NCBI RefSeq assembly: GCF_034424805.1
Contig: NZ_JAXOUF010000011.1
Coordinates: 62,001-126,000 of the forward strand
DNA from: Labrys sedimenti
GTDB lineage: Bacteria; Pseudomonadota; Alphaproteobacteria; Rhizobiales; Labraceae
Length of the DNA: 64,000 nucleotides
Direction of reading: 5' to 3'
Shown here: positions 1 to 8,464 of the stretch, piece after piece
Numbering within the stretch: the stretch's first letter is position 1
Layout of the letters: the number at the start of each line of letters is the position of its first letter
The notes under the pieces: model-generated
The model's input: only the letters and a program-made list of their open reading frames with translations
What the model was told of the DNA's origin: nothing
Databases searched by the model: none
Translations under genes and position numbers: made by a program

Positions 1-648
1 GGCATGCGGCGCCAATTCGTCCCGCTTCGCGAAACCGCTGAGCACGGCGATGGCCGTGCCGCCGGCCGCCTTGACGGCATGAAGGTCATGGGTGGAGTCG
101 CCGACCAGGGCGATTTCCTGGGGTGCCACGCCGAAGGCCTGGGCAAAGCCGAGCACCGGGCCCGGCTCCGGCTTGCGGCCATGCCCTGAATCATAGCCAA
201 GCACGGCGTCGAGCCAGGGCATCAGGCCGAGCTTCTCGCAGTGGGCGCGGGCGCCCGCCTCGGAATCATTGGTACAGATGCCCAGCAGATAGCCTCGGCT
301 CTTCAGGGTGGACAGAAGCCAGGGCGGATCACCGATGGGCGTGACATGTTTCAGGCCCTCCTCGATGAAGATGCGGTCCATCTGTTCGAAGAAAGCGGTA
401 TCGGCAACCTCCCCGAGCACTTCGGCCCAGGCGACGCCGTAATCGGCCGAAGATTCGGCCACCAGCACCGAATGCGGCAGGATGCGGTGGCTCGCCAGGT
501 CATAGTCGTTGATCTCGACCAGCCGAGCCATCTTCTCGGGGTCGCCACCGCTCAGGCGCTGCATCGCGGCATAGGCGGCAGCGCTCCAGGTGAGATGAAA
601 GTCGACCAGGGTCCCGTCCTTGTCGAAGAGTATGGCGCGTATCGGCAT
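1..648 (-). CDS. HAD-family phosphatase (phosphoglycolate-phosphatase-like), 3' end cut by window
   Basis: The reverse strand reads in frame from ATG at 648 to the window edge (216 codons, no stop). The N-terminus MPIRAILFDKDGTLVDF carries HAD motif I (DxDGT, here DKDGT, with the nucleophile Asp near residue 9). ICTNDS near residue 120 is motif II, the Lys in GRKPEP is motif III, and VGDSTHDLHA is motif IV with the Mg-binding Asp pair. The cap segment between motifs I and II makes it a class C1 HAD like Gph. Family knowledge: such enzymes dephosphorylate small phosphometabolites in the cytoplasm. The exact substrate cannot be told. The last residues are missing because the gene runs off the window. 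Confidence 0.88.
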   Translation of the reverse strand, partial: MPIRAILFDKDGTLVDFHLTWSAAAYAAMQRLSGGDPEKMARLVEINDYDLASHRILPHSVLVAESSADYGVAWAEVLGEVADTAFFEQMDRIFIEEGLKHVTPIGDPPWLLSTLKSRGYLLGICTNDSEAGARAHCEKLGLMPWLDAVLGYDSGHGRKPEPGPVLGFAQAFGVAPQEIALVGDSTHDLHAVKAAGGTAIAVLSGFAKRDELAPHA

Positions 649-931
649 GGCGAATCCCAGTCTACAGCCCTTTCTCGCCCTCCATAAGGAATTTGGCAGG
701 CGCGGCATACCGAATTCGCGCGGAAACAGGAGGCTGGAACAAGAGATCGTCCATTAAGCGTCAAACCCAGCACCCGAACCGGCACGTTGGTGGAAATCGC
801 CGCCTTCCCGAGATTTCGCGGCGCGAGCATATTGCGGAATCTCGTGCTAAATCCCATCTCTTGGGCGCACGTGGGCCTTGTGCCACGGTGGCGGGCTGCC
901 CATCAGGGGGCCGGCGGGAGAGATTTTGAAT
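649..931. other. Intergenic region between divergent HAD and dnaJ-like genes
   Basis: These 283 bases lie between two divergently transcribed genes, so both promoters should be here. I see no convincing reading frame with a ribosome site and no clear hairpin. Just upstream of the dnaJ-like start a purine-rich GGGAGAGA stretch can serve as ribosome binding site. Confidence 0.4.
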
Positions 932-1858
932 ATGCGTGACCCCTATAGCGTCCTTGGCGTTTCCAAGACGGCAAGCTTGGCTGAGATCAAGAAGGCCTTC
1001 CGGAAGCTCGCCAAACAGTACCACCCCGATCAGAACAAGGATGCCAAGGCCGCGGCGAAGTTCGCCGAGGTCAACAGCGCCTATGAAATCGTCGGCGACG
1101 AGAAGAAGCGGGGCCAGTTCGACCGCGGCGAGATCGATGCCGAAGGCAAGCCGCGCTTCCAGGGCTTCGAGGCCGCGGGCGGTCCCGGTGGCTTCGGACG
1201 CGACACCGGCGGCTTCGAGTTCAATTTCGGTGGTGGTCGCGGCGGCAGCGGCGGCGGTTTCGCGGGTGGCTTCGACGATATCCTCAGCGAGATGTTCGGT
1301 GGACGTGCTCAGCGCGGCGGCGGTTCGCGCGGCTCGGCGCCCCGCGGCGAGGACATTCAGGTGACCGGTCAGATTCCCTTCACGGTCTGGGCGTTGGGCG
1401 GCAAGACAAGGGTCGAGCTCGGGCCAGGCCGCATGGTGGACGCTTCCATTCCGGCCGGCATCGCTCCAGGCAAGACCATTCGCCTCAGGGGCCAGGGCGA
1501 GCCGAGCTCGTTCGGGGGCGAGCCCGGCGATGCGCTGATCACGGTGGCCGTGGCACCGCACGAGGCATTTCGTGCCGAAGGCAAGAATGTTCGCGTCGAC
1601 GTCAACGTGACCCTCTACGAGGCCGCTCTCGGCGCCAAGGTGCGCGTGCCGACGCTCGACGGTTCGGTCGATCTCACCTTGCCCGCCGGCACCACAGGGC
1701 TGCGCTCCTTCCGCCTCAAGGGCAAGGGCGTGCAGGCCAAGGATGGGCCCGGCGACCTCATCGTCCAGCCCCGGGTCATCATGCCGGGCAAGATCGATCC
1801 CGAACTCGAGGCGGCCCTCGTAAAGCTGCGCGACAAGGGCTACGACATCGGGCGTTGA
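932..1858 (+). CDS. DnaJ/CbpA-type Hsp40 co-chaperone without zinc finger
   Basis: 308 aa. Residues 1-68 form a J domain (MRDPYSVLGVSKTAS..., HPD motif in KQYHPDQNKD near residue 35), which stimulates the DnaK ATPase. A Gly/Phe-rich linker follows (about 75-135), then two C-terminal beta-domains (about 145-305) that bind clients. There is no CxxCxGxG zinc-finger repeat, so this is a class B, CbpA-like protein rather than canonical DnaJ. The upstream in-frame extension to 878 was rejected: the J domain always starts within a few residues of the N-terminus, and GGGAG lies in front of ATG 932. It converges on aroC. Confidence 0.9.
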   Translation: MRDPYSVLGVSKTASLAEIKKAFRKLAKQYHPDQNKDAKAAAKFAEVNSAYEIVGDEKKRGQFDRGEIDAEGKPRFQGFEAAGGPGGFGRDTGGFEFNFGGGRGGSGGGFAGGFDDILSEMFGGRAQRGGGSRGSAPRGEDIQVTGQIPFTVWALGGKTRVELGPGRMVDASIPAGIAPGKTIRLRGQGEPSSFGGEPGDALITVAVAPHEAFRAEGKNVRVDVNVTLYEAALGAKVRVPTLDGSVDLTLPAGTTGLRSFRLKGKGVQAKDGPGDLIVQPRVIMPGKIDPELEAALVKLRDKGYDIGR

Positions 1859-1864
1859 ATCGGG

Positions 1865-1884
1865 GGCGGGTCTGAAGACCCGCC
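1865..1884. terminator. Hairpin between convergent dnaJ-like gene and aroC
   Basis: A perfect inverted repeat with 8-bp arms GGCGGGTC / GACCCGCC and a TGAA loop sits six bases after the dnaJ-like stop and six before the aroC stop. Its position between convergent genes fits a bidirectional terminator. The T-run is weak (GTTATTT on the plus side). The core GGTCTGAAGACC recurs in the long palindrome at 43,147. Confidence 0.6.
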
Positions 1885-1889
1885 GTCCG

Positions 1890-3005
1890 TTATTTCTCGA
1901 ATGGCCAGGCCACCGGCGTGCCGACCTGCCCGCGATGGCGCAGAAAATGGTCGGCCAGCACGCAGGCCATCATCGCCTCTCCCACCGGCACGGCGCGGAT
2001 GCCGACGCAGGGGTCATGGCGTCCCTTGGTGACGATATCGGTGTCGCGACCGTAGCGGTCGACCGTACGGCGCTCCTGCAGGATGGAGGAGGTCGGCTTC
2101 ACCGCAAAGCGCAGCACCACCGGCTGGCCGGTGGAGATGCCGCCGAGAATGCCGCCGGCATGGTTGGAGAGGAACAGCGGCCTTCCGTCATTGCCCATGC
2201 GCATCTCGTCGGCATTCGCCTCGCCTCCGAGCTCGGCAGCGGCAAAGCCGTCCCCGATCTCCACGCCCTTGACCGCATTGATGCTCATCATCGCCGCCGC
2301 AAGATCCGAATCGAGCTTGCCATAGATCGGAGCACCGAGGCCTGGCTGCACTCCTTCGGCCACCACCTCGATCACCGCACCGATCGAAGAGCCGGCCTTG
2401 CGTATGCCGTCGAGATATTCCTCGAAGAAGGCGGCCGCGACCGGGTCCGGGCAGAAGAACGGATTGGCATCCACCGCCTCCCAATCCCAGCGGCGGCGAT
2501 CGATCTTGTGCGGCCCCATCTGCACGAGCGCGCCGCGGACGGTCACGCCGGACAGGACCTGCCGAGCCACCGCCCCGGCCGCTACGCGGGCTGCCGTCTC
2601 GCGAGCCGAGGATCGTCCGCCGCCACGATAGTCGCGAATGCCGTATTTGACGTCATAGGCATAGTCGGCGTGGCCGGGGCGATACTTGTCCTTGATCTCC
2701 CCGTAATCCTTCGAACGCTGATCGACATTCTCGATCATCAGATGGATCGGCGTCCCCGTGGTCAGCAACTGCCCGCTCGCCTCGTCCGCCATCACGCCGG
2801 AGAGGATGCGTACGGCATCGGGTTCGCGACGCTGCGTGGTGAAGCGGCTCTGGCCCGGCTTGCGGCGGTCGAGGAAGCCCTGGATCATCGCCTCGCTGAT
2901 CGGCAGGCGCGGCGGGCAGCCATCGATCACGCAGCCCAGCGCCACGCCGTGGCTCTCGCCATAGGTGGTAACGCGGAAGAGATGGCCGAAGCTGTTGAAG
3001 GACAT
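1890..3005 (-). CDS. aroC: Chorismate synthase
   Basis: 371 aa, the normal family length. It converts 5-enolpyruvylshikimate-3-phosphate to chorismate, the last shared step of aromatic amino acid synthesis, using reduced FMN. Visible signatures are GHLFRVTTYGESHG at residues 7-20 (signature 1), YRGGGRSSARETAARV near 125-140 (signature 2), and RHDPCVGIRAVPVGEAM near 335 (signature 3). The ATG at 3005 gives the usual N-terminus MSFNSFGHLFR. Neighbours fabI, the histidine phosphatase and the dnaJ-like gene form a housekeeping block often seen in Hyphomicrobiales. Confidence 0.97.
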   Translation of the reverse strand: MSFNSFGHLFRVTTYGESHGVALGCVIDGCPPRLPISEAMIQGFLDRRKPGQSRFTTQRREPDAVRILSGVMADEASGQLLTTGTPIHLMIENVDQRSKDYGEIKDKYRPGHADYAYDVKYGIRDYRGGGRSSARETAARVAAGAVARQVLSGVTVRGALVQMGPHKIDRRRWDWEAVDANPFFCPDPVAAAFFEEYLDGIRKAGSSIGAVIEVVAEGVQPGLGAPIYGKLDSDLAAAMMSINAVKGVEIGDGFAAAELGGEANADEMRMGNDGRPLFLSNHAGGILGGISTGQPVVLRFAVKPTSSILQERRTVDRYGRDTDIVTKGRHDPCVGIRAVPVGEAMMACVLADHFLRHRGQVGTPVAWPFEK

Positions 3006-3290
3006 GGGAGCTCGCAGGGAACAAGTGATGGCCGCCTTCTACAGCATTCGCGCCAAAACTCAATTTCGGCCGTGCCCCGACAGAGCCGAAGGTATCTTGC
3101 AAACGCCCCCAGCGCCATGCGAGGCGATCAGAATAAGCAAGGCATAACCTGACATCGAAATAAGATTCGGTCAGATGCCGCCGCTGAATTCTCAAACGAA
3201 GGTCAAAATTCGGCCATGTCATGGTTCCATGCCTGGAGCGGGCTGGGTATCGAAATCGTTACCGAAATCGAATATACTGGAGGAAATACC

Positions 3291-3593
3291 ATGAACGTCC
3301 GCCGTTTTGGCCTGCTTCCGGCAATTGCATTGGCACTTTCCTTGGGTGTGGACGCAGCCTCTGCACAGACGACGCCTGAGACCACGCCACCTGCGACGGC
3401 CGCGCCGACGGAACAGATGGCGCCGAGTGCCACGCCTACGACCCCGAAGGCCAAGAAACCGGCGGTCGATGCCAGCAAGAAGGCGGCCATTTCCAAGGCC
3501 TGCTCCGACGCCGCCGACAAGCAGGGGCTGAAGGGCAAGCCCCGCAAGAAGTTCCGCGAAAGCTGCAAGCGCAAGGGTGGCCCGGTTACCTGA
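3291..3593 (+). CDS. Small secreted protein with PsiF-type repeat
   Basis: 100 aa. ATG 3291 follows a strong GGAGG (3280-3284). Residues 1-25 are a signal peptide ending in DAASAQ, so the product is periplasmic. A low-complexity Pro/Thr/Ala linker follows (26-62). The C-terminus holds one unit ISKACSDAADKQGLKG followed by KPRKKFRESCKRKG, matching the PsiF repeat pattern: two Cys around a basic LKGxxRkxF core. Family knowledge: PsiF in E. coli is phosphate-starvation inducible, but its function is unknown. The long start at 3216 was rejected because it lacks a signal peptide and a ribosome site. Confidence 0.78.
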   Translation: MNVRRFGLLPAIALALSLGVDAASAQTTPETTPPATAAPTEQMAPSATPTTPKAKKPAVDASKKAAISKACSDAADKQGLKGKPRKKFRESCKRKGGPVT

Positions 3594-3669
3594 GCGACCA
3601 GCCTGGCGACGGGAGCCGCCGCGCTCCCAGGAATGCCCTCATAGGTCGGTCTTTCTTGCGGCCTGGTAT

Positions 3670-4251
3670 TTAGACCCATTCGGCCGATTTGTTGCGGAAG
3701 ACCAGCAGCTTGCCCTGCCAGATCGGCTCCTCGGCGGCTTGAGCGCTGGCTTTACCGGCCAACAGCACCATCAATACGCGGGCGACGCCGCCATGGCTGA
3801 CAACCACCTGATCCTGCGTCACCGTCTTGAGCCAGAGCGCGATACGGTCGTGCAGCATGGCATAGCTCTCGCCGCGCGGCGGGACATAGGCCCATTTGTC
3901 GGCCGTGCGCGCTTTCACCATGTTGCGGTCCACCGAACGCAATTCGGCCCAGGTGCGGCCTTCCCAATCGCCGAAGGTCAGTTCCTTGAGGCGGTCATCG
4001 GTGGTGTAGCGCTGCGGCGGCAGGCCAATCGCCTTGCGCGCCAGTTCCGCCGTCTCGCGCGTGCGCCCGAGCGGGCTGACCAGCCAGGGCAGGCTATCCG
4101 GCTCAGGCAGGACCCCCGCAAGCCTTTGGCCTGCCTCGGCAGCCTGCTTGCGCCCCGCTTCATTGAGGGGGATGTCCTGCTGGCCTTGCAGGCGCGCTTC
4201 GGCGTTCCAATCGGTCTCGCCGTGGCGCATGAAGTAAAGTGTGGGCGCCAC
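3670..4251 (-). CDS. Histidine phosphatase family protein (phosphoglycerate-mutase-like)
   Basis: 193 aa from GTG 4251, chosen because AGGAG lies seven bases upstream and the catalytic RHG motif then falls at the normal distance from the N-terminus (LYFMRHGETDWN, residues 5-16). The longer ATG at 4344 adds 31 residues with no family match. The phospho-accepting His is in RHGE, the second catalytic His in VVSHGGVARV near residue 150, and the Glu in LKELTFGDWEG. The substrate is not predictable; members dephosphorylate sugar phosphates, alpha-ribazole phosphate or cofactors. It lies between aroC and fabI on the same strand. Confidence 0.88.
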   Translation of the reverse strand: MAPTLYFMRHGETDWNAEARLQGQQDIPLNEAGRKQAAEAGQRLAGVLPEPDSLPWLVSPLGRTRETAELARKAIGLPPQRYTTDDRLKELTFGDWEGRTWAELRSVDRNMVKARTADKWAYVPPRGESYAMLHDRIALWLKTVTQDQVVVSHGGVARVLMVLLAGKASAQAAEEPIWQGKLLVFRNKSAEWV

Positions 4252-4405
4252 GGGCTTACTCCTGCTTTGGACGTATGAACCAGACGGGAGGCCGTCCTGC
4301 CTCCCGAAACGGGCATGACGCCAGCCGGCGAATGCCCGTTTCATTTTCGTGCTGCCGGCCCCTCATGAGCTGCTGAACCGGTGCTCCAAAGCCTGCGCTT
4401 GCCGC

Positions 4406-5224
4406 TCAGTCCTTGCCGGCGAGCGTGATGTCGGGCGAGGTCGGGTTCTTCATGCCGACCACATGGTAGCCGGCATCGACATGGTGCACTTCGCCGGTAA
4501 CGCCGCGCGACATGTCGGAGAGCAGATAGGCCCCCGCTTCGCCCACCTCCTCGATGGTGACTGTGCGGCGCAGCGGCGCGTTATATTCGTTCCACTTGAG
4601 GATGTAGCGGAAATCGCCGATGCCGGAAGCGGCCAGGGTCTTGATCGGACCAGCGGAGATGGCGTTCACCCGAATCGCCTTCTCGCCGAGATCGGCGGCC
4701 AGATAGCGCACGCTCGCCTCGAGCGCGGCCTTGGCCACGCCCATGACGTTGTAGTGCGGCATCCACTTCTCGGCGCCGTAATAGGTCAGCGTCAGGATCG
4801 AGCCGCCCTCCGTCATCAGCTTCTCGGCGCGCTGGGCGACCGAGGTGAGCGAATAGCAGGAGATCAGCATCGTCTTGGTGAAGTTCTCTTCGGTCGTCTC
4901 GAGATAACGGCCGTCCAGCTGATCCTTGTCCGAAAAGGCGATCGCGTGGACGATGAAGTCGAGCTTGCCCCACTTGGCGGCAACTTCGGCGAACACCGCA
5001 TCGATGCTGGCGCCGTCGGTGACGTCGCAATGGCCGACGACAAGGGCATCGAGTTCGGCAGCCAGGGGCTCGACGCGCTTCTTGAGGGCGTCCCCCTGAT
5101 AGGTGAAGGCGAGCTCGGCGCCATGCTGCCTGCACGCCTTGGCGATACCCCAGGCGATCGATCGATTATTCGCCACACCCATGATGAGGCCGCGCTTGCC
5201 GGCCATCAATCCACTTGCTGTCAT
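4406..5224 (-). CDS. fabI: Enoyl-[acyl-carrier-protein] reductase (NADH)
   Basis: 272 aa. It reduces trans-2-enoyl-ACP in the last step of each fatty acid elongation cycle and is the triclosan target. The nucleotide-binding segment GKRGLIMGVANNRSIAWGIA (residues 9-28) is the typical FabI variant of the SDR glycine motif. The catalytic pair appears as Y(x6)K in HYNVMGVAK near residues 160-167, and the substrate loop in SAGPIKTLAASGI. An internal Met at residue 7 is an alternative start. It is downstream of the SDR gene (148 bp gap) and upstream of the histidine phosphatase. Confidence 0.96.
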   Translation of the reverse strand: MTASGLMAGKRGLIMGVANNRSIAWGIAKACRQHGAELAFTYQGDALKKRVEPLAAELDALVVGHCDVTDGASIDAVFAEVAAKWGKLDFIVHAIAFSDKDQLDGRYLETTEENFTKTMLISCYSLTSVAQRAEKLMTEGGSILTLTYYGAEKWMPHYNVMGVAKAALEASVRYLAADLGEKAIRVNAISAGPIKTLAASGIGDFRYILKWNEYNAPLRRTVTIEEVGEAGAYLLSDMSRGVTGEVHHVDAGYHVVGMKNPTSPDITLAGKD

Positions 5225-5372
5225 TCCGCAACTGCCTATTCGAAAGGAACGGCATGAATAACGGAAGGCTGCGCAGGGGGGAAGGGGCGATAGACCTATT
5301 TGTTGAGGAATAGACCGTCCCTGTCATGCCGAGAGCATTGTCGGCAACCTTATCGCCCCCGGAATACCGCCG

Positions 5373-6125
5373 TCAGACGTGCTGCCCGCCATTGATGGCG
5401 ATCTCTGCCCCGTTCACATAGGAACTCTGATCCGTGCACAGAAAATAGATGGTCTTGGCCACTTCGTCGGGTGTGCCGAGGCGGCGCATCGGGATTTGCG
5501 CGACGATCTTCTCGGTGCCGGGCGACAGGATCGAGGTATCGATCTCACCAGGCGCGATCGCATTGACCCGGATGCCGCGCGGTGCGAAGTCCGAGGCCAT
5601 TTCGCGGGTCAGCGCCGCCAGGGCGGCCTTCGAGGTCGCGTAGGCGGCCCCGGCGAAGGGATGGACACGTGCCCCGGCGATCGAGGTGACGTTCACCACC
5701 GAGCCCTTGACCTGCTCCAGTTCCTGGATCAGCCCGCGCGCCAGCATGATCGGCGCGAAGAAATTGACCTGGAACACCCATTGCCAATCCAAAAGCCCGG
5801 TCTCGATGCTGCTCAGCCGCGTACCGCTGTTGCCCTTGGGCGAAATCGCCGCATTGTTGACCAGCGCATGCAGGCCGCTGCCGTCGAGACGGCGCTTGAT
5901 CTCCTGGATCGCCTCCTCGGTATTGGCCGGATCAGCCAGGTCGACCTGGATGTGATCCTCGGGGCCTGCCTCCCACGGGCACTCCTCGGGGAAGGCATGA
6001 CGGGAGCAGGTGATGACCCGCCAGCCTGCCGCTGAAAAGCGCTTGACGGTCGCATGCCCGATCCCCCGGGAGGCGCCGGTGAGGATCATCGCGCGCTGCG
6101 GATGCTGGGCGGAACTGCTTGTCAT
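5373..6125 (-). CDS. Short-chain dehydrogenase/reductase
   Basis: 250 aa from ATG 6125. The cofactor motif TGASRGIG lies at residues 15-22, NNAAISPKG near 95, catalytic Ser in NVTSIAGARV and the YxxxK pair in AAYATSKAAL. The C-terminal YVNGAEIAINGG is the classical tail of 3-oxoacyl-ACP-reductase-like (FabG-like) SDRs. The frame stays open upstream to 6320, but that extension has no family similarity; the chosen start places the glycine motif at the standard depth. No strong Shine-Dalgarno is visible. Substrate unknown; proximity to fabI suggests, but does not prove, a lipid-related carbonyl substrate. Confidence 0.85.
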   Translation of the reverse strand: MTSSSAQHPQRAMILTGASRGIGHATVKRFSAAGWRVITCSRHAFPEECPWEAGPEDHIQVDLADPANTEEAIQEIKRRLDGSGLHALVNNAAISPKGNSGTRLSSIETGLLDWQWVFQVNFFAPIMLARGLIQELEQVKGSVVNVTSIAGARVHPFAGAAYATSKAALAALTREMASDFAPRGIRVNAIAPGEIDTSILSPGTEKIVAQIPMRRLGTPDEVAKTIYFLCTDQSSYVNGAEIAINGGQHV

Positions 6126-6252
6126 TGATGTAACCGATCGAAAAAGGGGGCGGCTCCCAAGAGCCATGCCAGAAGACATAGATATCACGACGCCCAAATG
6201 AAATAGGGCGGCGGCTCGCGGCAAAGGGCACGCCGAATTGCCGCGCGCTGGC

Positions 6253-6903
6253 TCAGGGATAAAGCTGCTCGCGGCGCCAGCCGTCCTGGCTCTCGGCACG
6301 CCTGAAAACCAGGCGGTCATGCAACCGGAACGGCCTGTCGTGCCAGAACTCGATCTGCACCGGCAGGATGCGGAAACCGGTCCAGTGGGGCGGGCGCGGG
6401 ATCTCGCCGATGGCGAATTTGGCCGTGTAGGTCGCTACTGCCTTTTCGAGGGCGAAACGCCCCTCGAGCGGCCGCGACTGCTGCGAGGCCCAGGCGCCGA
6501 TTCGGCTCCCACGCGGGCGCGTGACAAAATAGGCGTCGGCCTCCGCATCGGTGACACGCTCCACCGGCCCGCGCACCCTCACCTGCCGGCGCAGACTCTT
6601 CCAGTGAAACAGCAGGGCGGCCTTGGGCGTGCCGGCCAGTTCCTGGCCCTTGGCACTCTGGGTGTTGGTGTAGAACACGAACCCCTTGTCATCGAGGCCC
6701 TTGAGCAACACCATGCGCACATCCGGCAGCCCTTCGGGATCCACCGTGGCGAGCGCCATGGCGTTGGGGTCGTTGGGTTCGGATTTCTCCGCCTCCGCGA
6801 GCCATTGCGCGAACAACAAAAACGGTTCGGACGCGCCGAGGAAGCCAGCCGAGTCACCCGGCGTTAACTCGCCCGTGCCAGGATTACCTAACGTCATGGT
6901 CAT
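6253..6903 (-). CDS. pdxH: Pyridoxamine/pyridoxine 5'-phosphate oxidase
   Basis: 216 aa, usual length. It oxidises PNP or PMP to pyridoxal 5'-phosphate with FMN as cofactor. Visible are the FMN-binding stretch PDVRMVLLKGLDDKGFVFYTN (about 60-80), the AALLFHWKSLRRQVRVRG segment (about 93-110), GAWASQQSRPL, and the C-terminal signature FWHDRPFRLHDRLVFRR with the end RREQLYP. It is divergent from the lipoprotein gene at 6919, with only 15 bases between starts, so the two promoters must overlap each other's coding sequences. Confidence 0.96.
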   Translation of the reverse strand: MTMTLGNPGTGELTPGDSAGFLGASEPFLLFAQWLAEAEKSEPNDPNAMALATVDPEGLPDVRMVLLKGLDDKGFVFYTNTQSAKGQELAGTPKAALLFHWKSLRRQVRVRGPVERVTDAEADAYFVTRPRGSRIGAWASQQSRPLEGRFALEKAVATYTAKFAIGEIPRPPHWTGFRILPVQIEFWHDRPFRLHDRLVFRRAESQDGWRREQLYP

Positions 6904-6918
6904 TGGGGTGGCTCCACT

Positions 6919-7419
6919 GTGTTCAGCCTGTTCGTCTTCAAGGGCGGTTATAACGCCTACCGCGTCCGCGGCCCACTGTCAGTGCTGTTCGCCAGTGTCA
7001 TTTTGACAGGCTGCGCCATTTCGACGCCTCTCGGCCCGATCTTCGGTTCGGCCGAGGATCAGACCACGACCGGTTCGATTCCCGTCCAGGACATCCGCCT
7101 CAATGCCAGCATGACCGACGCCGACTGGCAGCAGGCCAAGGCCGCGCTGCAGGCCGCCATGGACCCCCAGAATCCGGGCGCCTCGATTCAATGGTCGAAC
7201 ATGACGACCGGCGCCCACGGCTCGGTGACGCCAGTGGCCGAGACCTATGTCGAGAACAAGCTCACCTGCCGCAGCTTCGTGGCGGCGCAGTCGGACCAGG
7301 CCGGCGGGGCCATCCGAGGAACGAACCCGGCGCAATGGTATCAGGGCAAGGGTTGCCGCAAGAGCGGTACGGCCTGGTCGATCGTCAGCGTGCAGCCCTG
7401 GGCCTTGCCGAGGGCATGA
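6919..7419 (+). CDS. Lipoprotein of the RT0821/Lpp0805 surface-protein type
   Basis: 166 aa from GTG 6919, preceded by GGGGTGG at eight bases. A hydrophobic segment ends in the lipobox LTGC (Cys near residue 32), predicting a lipid-anchored envelope protein. The mature part ends with a domain in which SIQWSNMTTGAHGSVTPV and CRSFVA...GKGCRKSG contain two conserved Cys; this resembles the C-terminal domain of 17-kDa surface antigen-like proteins. The family match is by pattern only. Function unknown. The N-terminal 15 residues before the hydrophobic core are unusually long for a lipoprotein, so the true start may be a little downstream. Confidence 0.7.
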   Translation: MFSLFVFKGGYNAYRVRGPLSVLFASVILTGCAISTPLGPIFGSAEDQTTTGSIPVQDIRLNASMTDADWQQAKAALQAAMDPQNPGASIQWSNMTTGAHGSVTPVAETYVENKLTCRSFVAAQSDQAGGAIRGTNPAQWYQGKGCRKSGTAWSIVSVQPWALPRA

Positions 7420-7622
7420 ATTGCCGGTGCCGGCGGCCCGGTTAATCGAACATTCAGGTAGCCGGGCCTATACTGTCCACCATGCCGTGCGAAGTATCAC
7501 GGAGCCTTCACGTTAACCATGATAGCTTCGCCGCCAAATATTCACAGTCCGGCCCTCACCTCGCTTCAAAGCACCTCCAGGGTGAATGTAAGTAGAGCGT
7601 GTCGTTGCGTATGGAGTTAATT

Positions 7623-7841
7623 ATGACGACCTCCCCTCTTTCCACCGCCCAACCGGGCGAAGGGCTCGCGCCCCAGCAAGGCTCGCCGCGCGAGCAGCTG
7701 CAGCATCTCTATCGCGCCATCGGCATTTCGGCCGTCGCCGCAGCCGCGGCACAGGTGGCCCGTGTCGTGGCCAAGCCTGAAAAGCCCAAGCATGAAATGC
7801 CGGCCTGCCTGCGCGACGAAGACGACGATCTCGCCGCCTGA
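7623..7841 (+). CDS. Small protein of unknown function (72 aa)
   Basis: ATG 7623 is preceded by TGGAG six bases upstream, better than ATG 7611 or GTG 7599 in the same frame. The protein has a Gln/Pro-rich start, an amphipathic to hydrophobic Ala-rich helix (LYRAIGISAVAAAAAQVARVV, about 30-50) and an acidic tail ending in DEDDDLAA. It has no recognisable domain. A good terminator hairpin follows at 7932. I do not recognise the family; such small Ala-rich proteins are common orphan genes in Hyphomicrobiales. Confidence 0.6.
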   Translation: MTTSPLSTAQPGEGLAPQQGSPREQLQHLYRAIGISAVAAAAAQVARVVAKPEKPKHEMPACLRDEDDDLAA

Positions 7842-7931
7842 ACGGAAGCATCCTGCTTTTGTCGATATGCGACGCGGCTGCAACGACATGCGCGCGGCAT
7901 ATCGGTAACATTGAACTTATGAATGCATCAC

Positions 7932-7959
7932 AGCCGCGCCGCAAAGCGCGGCTTTCTTT
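7932..7959 (+). terminator. Rho-independent terminator after the 72-aa gene
   Basis: Perfect 8-bp arms AGCCGCGC / GCGCGGCT around a CGCAAA loop are followed at once by TTTCTTT. This is a classical intrinsic terminator on the plus strand, 90 bases after the stop at 7841. Confidence 0.8.
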
Positions 7960-8157
7960 ATGGCCTTGTGGCCCATTTACTTGTGACGTTCTTGCAACAT
8001 GCTGCAGCAAAATAACGACAATGTCGCAATTGAGCTAATCGTGTCGCCGTTCCGTCATAATTCCCACGCCTTCGCTGTCAATTATGGGATAAGTTGTTGT
8101 CGTAACTGCGTAAATCCGTGCACGTACTTGTCGTGTATCTTGGTTGAGGACCAGATT

Positions 8158-8346
8158 ATGGACATCGAGGGATCGCGTCTCCAGCAGCCCGCGCAACAGA
8201 AGCGGGAAAAGCTCGAGGATCGTTATGGCAAGATTGCCATCCCGGCTCTGGCCGCCGCCGTGGGTGCGGCGCGCAAGGAAAAGGACCAGCGCCAGATGAG
8301 CGCGGAGGCGGCCTATACTCGCCTTCAGCAGATGGCCCAGTCGTAA
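8158..8346 (+). CDS. Small charged protein of unknown function (62 aa)
   Basis: ATG 8158 follows TTGAGGA (8144-8150) at seven bases. The product (MDIEGSRLQQPAQQKREKLE...) is rich in Gln, Lys, Arg and Ala and should be mostly helical and soluble. No signal peptide or known motif. The frame is open further upstream to 7999, but that part is AT-rich and has no coding character, so the short form is preferred. The upstream region (7960-8157) is clearly AT-richer than average and probably carries the promoter. Confidence 0.6.
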   Translation: MDIEGSRLQQPAQQKREKLEDRYGKIAIPALAAAVGAARKEKDQRQMSAEAAYTRLQQMAQS

Positions 8347-8464
8347 GACTTGGCAATATTGCAGGCCGGTACGTCAGGCCGGCAGCTCCCACGCTCTGGG
8401 GTTGTCCCCCGTGGCGCTTGGCAGGATGTGCGAAAGCAAAGCGCTTTTTTCAGAAGCGACTCGC

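Noticed and set aside
878..931. 18-residue N-terminal extension of the DnaJ-like protein
   Set aside because: J domains start at the N-terminus, and ATG 932 has its own purine-rich ribosome site.
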